From CAVROT01 sp963722905 (lineage in GTDB: Bacteria > Pseudomonadota > Alphaproteobacteria > Rhodobacterales > Rhodobacteraceae), in the NCBI GenBank assembly GCA_963722905.1, contig CAVROT010000016.1, positions 107,606 through 171,605 of the forward strand: a stretch of DNA of 64,000 nucleotides, written 5' to 3'. A program made the position numbers and the translations under genes. Positions 60,402-64,000 of this stretch are shown here, in pieces. A model generated the notes under the pieces. The model saw nothing but the letters and a program-made list of their open reading frames with translations. It was not told where the DNA came from and ran no database searches. The number at the start of each line of letters is the position of its first letter. The first letter of the stretch is position 1.

Positions 60402-61197
60402 CGCATCGCCCGCGCCTTCCCGCGCCCTGGTGACGGGCGGCGGCGCGCGGCTGGGCCGGGCCATGGCGCTGGCGCTGGCGCGGCGCGGCGCCGACGTCGC
60501 AGTGCACTACAACGCGTCGCGCGACGCCGCCGGCGCTACCGTGGCCGAGATCCGGGCCATGGGGCGCCGCAGCAATGCTTTGCAGGCCGACCTGATGGAC
60601 GAGGACGCGACCGCCTCACTGGTGGACCGCGCCGCCGCGGCGCTGGGCGGGCCGCTGACGGTGCTGGTCAACAACGCCGCGATCTTCGACCGGGACACGA
60701 TGGCCTCGGCTACGCGCGACGGATGGGACCGGCATCTGGGCACCAACCTGCGCGCGCCCTTCGTGCTGATGCAGCGTTTCGCCGCACAGGCTCCCCCACC
60801 GCTGGAGGCAGACGGCGCGCCCTGCGCGCGGGCCTGCGTGGTCAACATGCTGGACCAGCGCGTACGCAAGCCGACGCCGGGGTTCATGACCTACTCTCTG
60901 TCGAAGTTCGCGCTGGCGTCATTGACAGTTACGGCGGCACAGGCCCTCGCACCGGCCATCAGGGTCAACGGCATCGCTCCGGGCAGTACCATGAAGGCCG
61001 CACGTCAGAGTGAGGCCCACTTCCAGTCCCAGAGATCCGCCGGCATTCTGGAGCGGGGCGCCGACCCCGCCGACATCGTGGCCGCCCTCGCGTATTTATG
61101 CGATGCGCCAGCGGTGACCGGGCAGATCGTCGTCGTGGACGGCGGTCAGCATCTGAACTGGAAGACAACCGACATCATGGACGTCGGTTCCGCATAG
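60385..61197 (+). CDS. SDR-family oxidoreductase, pteridine reductase-like (FolM type)
   Basis: The 270-residue protein has the NADP-binding TGGGARLGRAMA (17–28), NNAAIFDRD and the catalytic YSLSK (Y170, K174). The usual catalytic Ser is replaced by Asp in NMLDQR (D157), a feature of pteridine reductases such as FolM and PTR1. It may reduce dihydromonapterin or dihydrofolate. The start overlaps the exchanger gene. Confidence 0.85.
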   Translation: MPSSSDASPAPSRALVTGGGARLGRAMALALARRGADVAVHYNASRDAAGATVAEIRAMGRRSNALQADLMDEDATASLVDRAAAALGGPLTVLVNNAAIFDRDTMASATRDGWDRHLGTNLRAPFVLMQRFAAQAPPPLEADGAPCARACVVNMLDQRVRKPTPGFMTYSLSKFALASLTVTAAQALAPAIRVNGIAPGSTMKAARQSEAHFQSQRSAGILERGADPADIVAALAYLCDAPAVTGQIVVVDGGQHLNWKTTDIMDVGSA

Positions 61198-61481
61198 GGC
61201 GGATGATCGTCCACCGGGTCGCCGGATCGTCACTAAACCGTTAATTCTAATGATGAATCGCCGATGGGCGGCTACCATGAGATAAGATATGAAATTGAAT
61301 CAATACCTTATGGCATAGCTTAATTGCTGGGCATAGGAACCAGAATGTTGAATTTGTTCGCCAAAACGACTGAGGATCACGACCGTCCCACGAGTTGTCC
61401 ACAGAAATGGGGGGTATGTTAACCCTTGCAGCCGGGTCCCATATGGTTGCAGCCACCCTCTGGAATCACGATTATCGCGCC
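61198..61481. other. AT-rich region upstream of uvrC
   Basis: This 284-bp gap is far richer in A+T than the rest of the window, mainly 61230–61400 (for example TTAATTCTAATGATGAAT). No gene is seen. It probably holds the uvrC promoter. A single DnaA-box-like TTGTCCACA lies near 61395. Confidence 0.5.
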
Positions 61482-63369
61482 ATGACCGACATCGCGACAG
61501 AACCGCCCGGAGATGAGGGCGCGCGTCCCTCCGGGCATGCCTGCGTGCAGTCCTATCTGGGCAGCCTCGACAACTCTCCGGGCGTCTACCGGATGCTCGA
61601 CGCGCGCGGCGCCGTCCTCTACGTCGGCAAGGCCCGCAGCCTGCGCAAGCGGGTCTCCAACTACGCCAAGCCGTCGGGCCACGGGCCGCGCATCGCCCGG
61701 ATGATCCGCGAGACGGCGTCGATGATGTTCCTCACGACACGGACCGAGACCGAGGCGCTGCTGCTCGAGCAGAACCTGATCAAGCAACTCAAGCCCAAGT
61801 TCAACGTCGTGATGCGCGACGACAAGTCGTTCCCCAACATCCTCGTCACCCACGACCACGGCTTTCCACAGATCAAGAAGCATCGCGGCGCCAAGAAGGA
61901 GAAGGGCAGCTATTACGGCCCTTTCGCCAGCGCCGGCGCGGTGAACCGGACGCTGACCCAGCTTCAGCGCGTGTTCCAGTTGCGCAATTGCTCGGATTCG
62001 GTCTTCGACGCACGCACCCGTCCCTGCCTGCTGCACCAGATCAAGCGGTGCAGCGCGCCCTGCGTCGGCAAGATCGAGGAACGCGCCTATGCCGGGCTGG
62101 TCGCCGACGCCGAGCGCTTCCTGCAGGGCAAGACGACCAACGTGCAGGGAGAGCTCGCGCGCCAGATGGAGCAGGCCAGCGTCGACATGGAGTTCGAGCG
62201 CGCCGCCGCCCTGCGCGACCGGATCCGGGCGCTGACGCAGGTGCAGGCGGGGCAGGGCATCAACCCCAAGGGCGTGGCCGAGGCCGACGTGATCGGGCTG
62301 CACATGGAGGGCGGTCAGGCCTGCGTGCAGGTCTTCTTCATCCGCGCGCATCAGAACTGGGGCAACCGCGACTATTTCCCCCGCACCGGCAGCGGCGCCG
62401 ACGCGGCCGAGGTGATGCAGGCCTTCATCGGCCAGTTCTACGACGGCAAGGAACCACCGCGCATGCTGCTGCTGTCGGACGGGATCGAGGACGCCGACCT
62501 GATGGCCGAGGCTCTGTGCGAACGGGCGGGCCGCAGGATCGAGATCCTGGTCCCCCAGCGGGGCGAGAAGCACGAGCTGGTGCAGGGCGCGCTCAGGAAC
62601 GCGCGCGAGAGCCTGGCGCGCCGGATGAGCGAGACGGCGACGCAGGGCCGTCTACTCAGGGGGCTGGCCGAGGCGTTCGACCTGCCGGCGGTGCCCCAGC
62701 GGATCGAGGTCTACGACAACAGCCATATCCAGGGCGCCTTCGCCGTGGGCGGCATGATCGTCGCCGGCCCGGACGGGTTCGCGCGCAACCAGTACCGCAA
62801 GTTCAACATCCGCGGCGACGCGCTGACCCCGGGCGACGACCTGGGGATGATGAAGGAGGTGCTGACCCGCCGCTTCCAGCGCCTACTGAAGGAGGATCCC
62901 GACCGTACGTCCGGCACCTGGCCCGACCTTCTGCTGATCGACGGCGGCGCGGGACAGGTCGCCGCCGTGCACGGAATCATGGCCGACCTCGGCGTGTCGC
63001 GACATCCCCATGATCGGCGTCGCCAAGGGCATCGACCGCGACGCCGGCAAGGAGGAGTTTCATCGCACCGGCAAGCCGGCGATGGCGCTGCGCCACAACG
63101 ACCCCGTGCTCTACTTCGTCCAGCGGATGCGCGACGAGGTCCACCGCTTCGCCATCGGCGCCCACCGCGCCAAACGCTCCAAGGCCGTCGGCGTCACCCC
63201 CCTCGACGACGTCCCCGGCGTTGGAGCGGCACGCAAGCGCGCCCTCCTGACCCACTTCGGCAGCGCCAAGGCAGTCGCGCGGGCAGGGTTGTCGGATTTG
63301 CAGGCGGTGGAAGGGGTCAGCGCTGGACTGGCGGAGAAGATCCACGGATGGTTTCAGGATCGGGGGTAG
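61482..63369 (+). pseudogene. uvrC: Excinuclease ABC subunit C, frameshifted in the C-terminal third
   Basis: UvrC makes both cuts in nucleotide excision repair. The N-terminal GIY-YIG nuclease (SPGVYRMLDARGAVLYVGKA), the Cys-rich segment (RPCLLHQIKRCSAPCVGKI), the UVR helix and the start of the RNase H-like domain (IEVYDNSHIQG, LLIDGGAGQ) are read from 61482. At about 62998–63002, near residue 505, the frame is lost by one base. The expected continuation (PMIGVAKGIDRDAGKEEF, then a tandem HhH domain) lies in another frame up to 63369. Without the shift the protein would be about 628 residues, a normal length. A sequencing error is quite possible. Confidence 0.85.
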
Positions 63370-64000
63370 AACGAAGTCCCCGCGCACTGGACCAGCGGAA
63401 AGCCTCGCGAAGGTCCGTTCACACCCGCGAACGGTGTCTTCGCAAAGCTCTGGTCATGACCAATCTGCATCGCGGTTCCTTGCGTCCGGACAAATGGCGC
63501 GCGCAATCCCGCGCCGCCGGTCCTTGCACGACGAACGGAACCGCCGACAACGCTGCACTGTGGAAAGCGTCGGTCGTCGCAGATCCCTTCAGAGAAGGAT
63601 ACGGCCTGGCCTGCGCAACTCGAAGGCCGTTCTGGACGCCCGCCCGTGTTCCCAAATGAGACGATCCATTTCCGTCCGTGATCGAGGTTCACCTTGATCT
63701 GCCGTTCGGACAGACCGCCCGGGAAGTCGCCTGTCCGCGGCGGCGCTCGGGGCCGGACCGGGACACTCCATACAACGCGACCCTGCGCCGCCGGCTGAGG
63801 ATACCGAAGGCACAGAGACCTTGTCGCCATGTCGGCTATGCGCCGAACCTGCTGGAGGGCAGGACCGGTATCGCGGGCCTCGGTGATGCCAAGATCGTCC
63901 CCACCGCCCGGACCCGGAGGGAAAAGCTCTCACGCACCATGCTTGAGTTGCGAAATCACGCTCGCCTGCCTTGCCGAGGTGCGGCCCCCAGGGACATACT
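63370..64000. other. Region after uvrC with no intact gene
   Basis: About 630 bp to the window edge. Open frames here have no recognisable start or family. The last part resembles a decayed transposase (listed separately). The nearby imperfect inverted repeat CCGTTCACACCCGCGAACGG at 63414–63433 is unexplained. Confidence 0.5.
63670..63900 (+). mobile_element. Candidate decayed IS5-family transposase fragment
   Basis: Read from about 63678, the translation contains VIEVHLDLPFGQTAREV, then DTPYNATLRRRLR, then NLLEGRTGIAGLGD. These follow the order of the IS5 transposase core as I recall it: a (A/V)IE…LPLRQT segment, a PDHTTLSRR…NAT segment, and an LVIDSTGL…GEW segment. Key residues, including the first catalytic Asp of DSTG, are lost, so it is not active. 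The assignment rests on weak similarity. Confidence 0.4.

Noticed and set aside
61390..61400. A possible replication origin at the AT-rich region with a DnaA-like box
   Set aside because: Only one imperfect box is present and no origin-linked genes such as dnaA, parAB or hemE are near.

Overview
The window is about 64 kb of a high-GC alphaproteobacterial chromosome, most likely family Rhodobacteraceae (Roseobacter group). Supporting signs are an rRNA operon ordered 16S–tRNA-Ile–tRNA-Ala–23S–5S, the hisS–hisZ–hisG operon with a short-form HisG, the three-gene xdhABC set, VPLPA-CTERM proteins, and a small zinc-ribbon protein that I recall from this family. There is no prophage, CRISPR array or intact insertion sequence.

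Layout, left to right. 1–8.3 kb (minus strand): a purine salvage operon with xanthine dehydrogenase (xdhA, xdhB, xdhC) followed by a nucleoside-type ABC importer whose remaining genes lie off the left edge. xdhA and xdhB each carry a copy of the same 63-bp GC-rich repeat, in opposite orientations, inside extra low-complexity coding sequence; xdhA is also frameshifted. 8.5–9.4 kb: a frameshifted GH5 glycosidase. 9.6–17.3 kb: dnaE, slyX and hisS–hisZ–hisG; hisS has an internal insertion and a long, partly structured leader. 17.5–21.4 kb: a broken secreted nuclease gene with a type I secretion C-terminus, then a VPLPA-CTERM surface protein. 21.5–28.2 kb (minus strand): a signalling and exopolysaccharide-like locus made of a REC–TackOD1–degenerate GGDEF regulator, a processive GT2 glycosyltransferase, an HlyD-type adaptor, a LytS-like hybrid histidine kinase and a single-domain receiver. 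This is the best candidate for an undescribed system.

28.3–33.5 kb: clpB with a sigma-32 promoter, a fasciclin-domain protein, and the methionine sulfoxide repair pair msrPQ. 33.5–39.5 kb: the rRNA operon with promoter and leader. 39.8–48.8 kb: housekeeping genes trmB (apparent AUU start), aroA, a GFA protein, cmk, rpsA, ihfB, a LapA-like protein, trpF, a second VPLPA-CTERM protein and trpB. 49.0–56.5 kb: a complete sugar uptake and catabolism operon (binding protein, tandem ATPase, two permeases, ketose 3-epimerase, FGGY kinase, class II aldolase). 56.6–61.2 kb: an ABC-2 exporter, an S49 peptidase, a 54-residue zinc-ribbon protein, a Ca2+/Na+ exchanger and a FolM-like reductase. 61.5–63.4 kb: uvrC with a frameshift. 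The right end holds what looks like a decayed IS5-type transposase.

Five genes (xdhA, the GH5 gene, the nuclease, uvrC, and trmB at its start codon) carry lesions or non-canonical signals. The sequence cannot say whether this is gene decay or assembly error. All family assignments rest on motifs read by eye; no database search was run.
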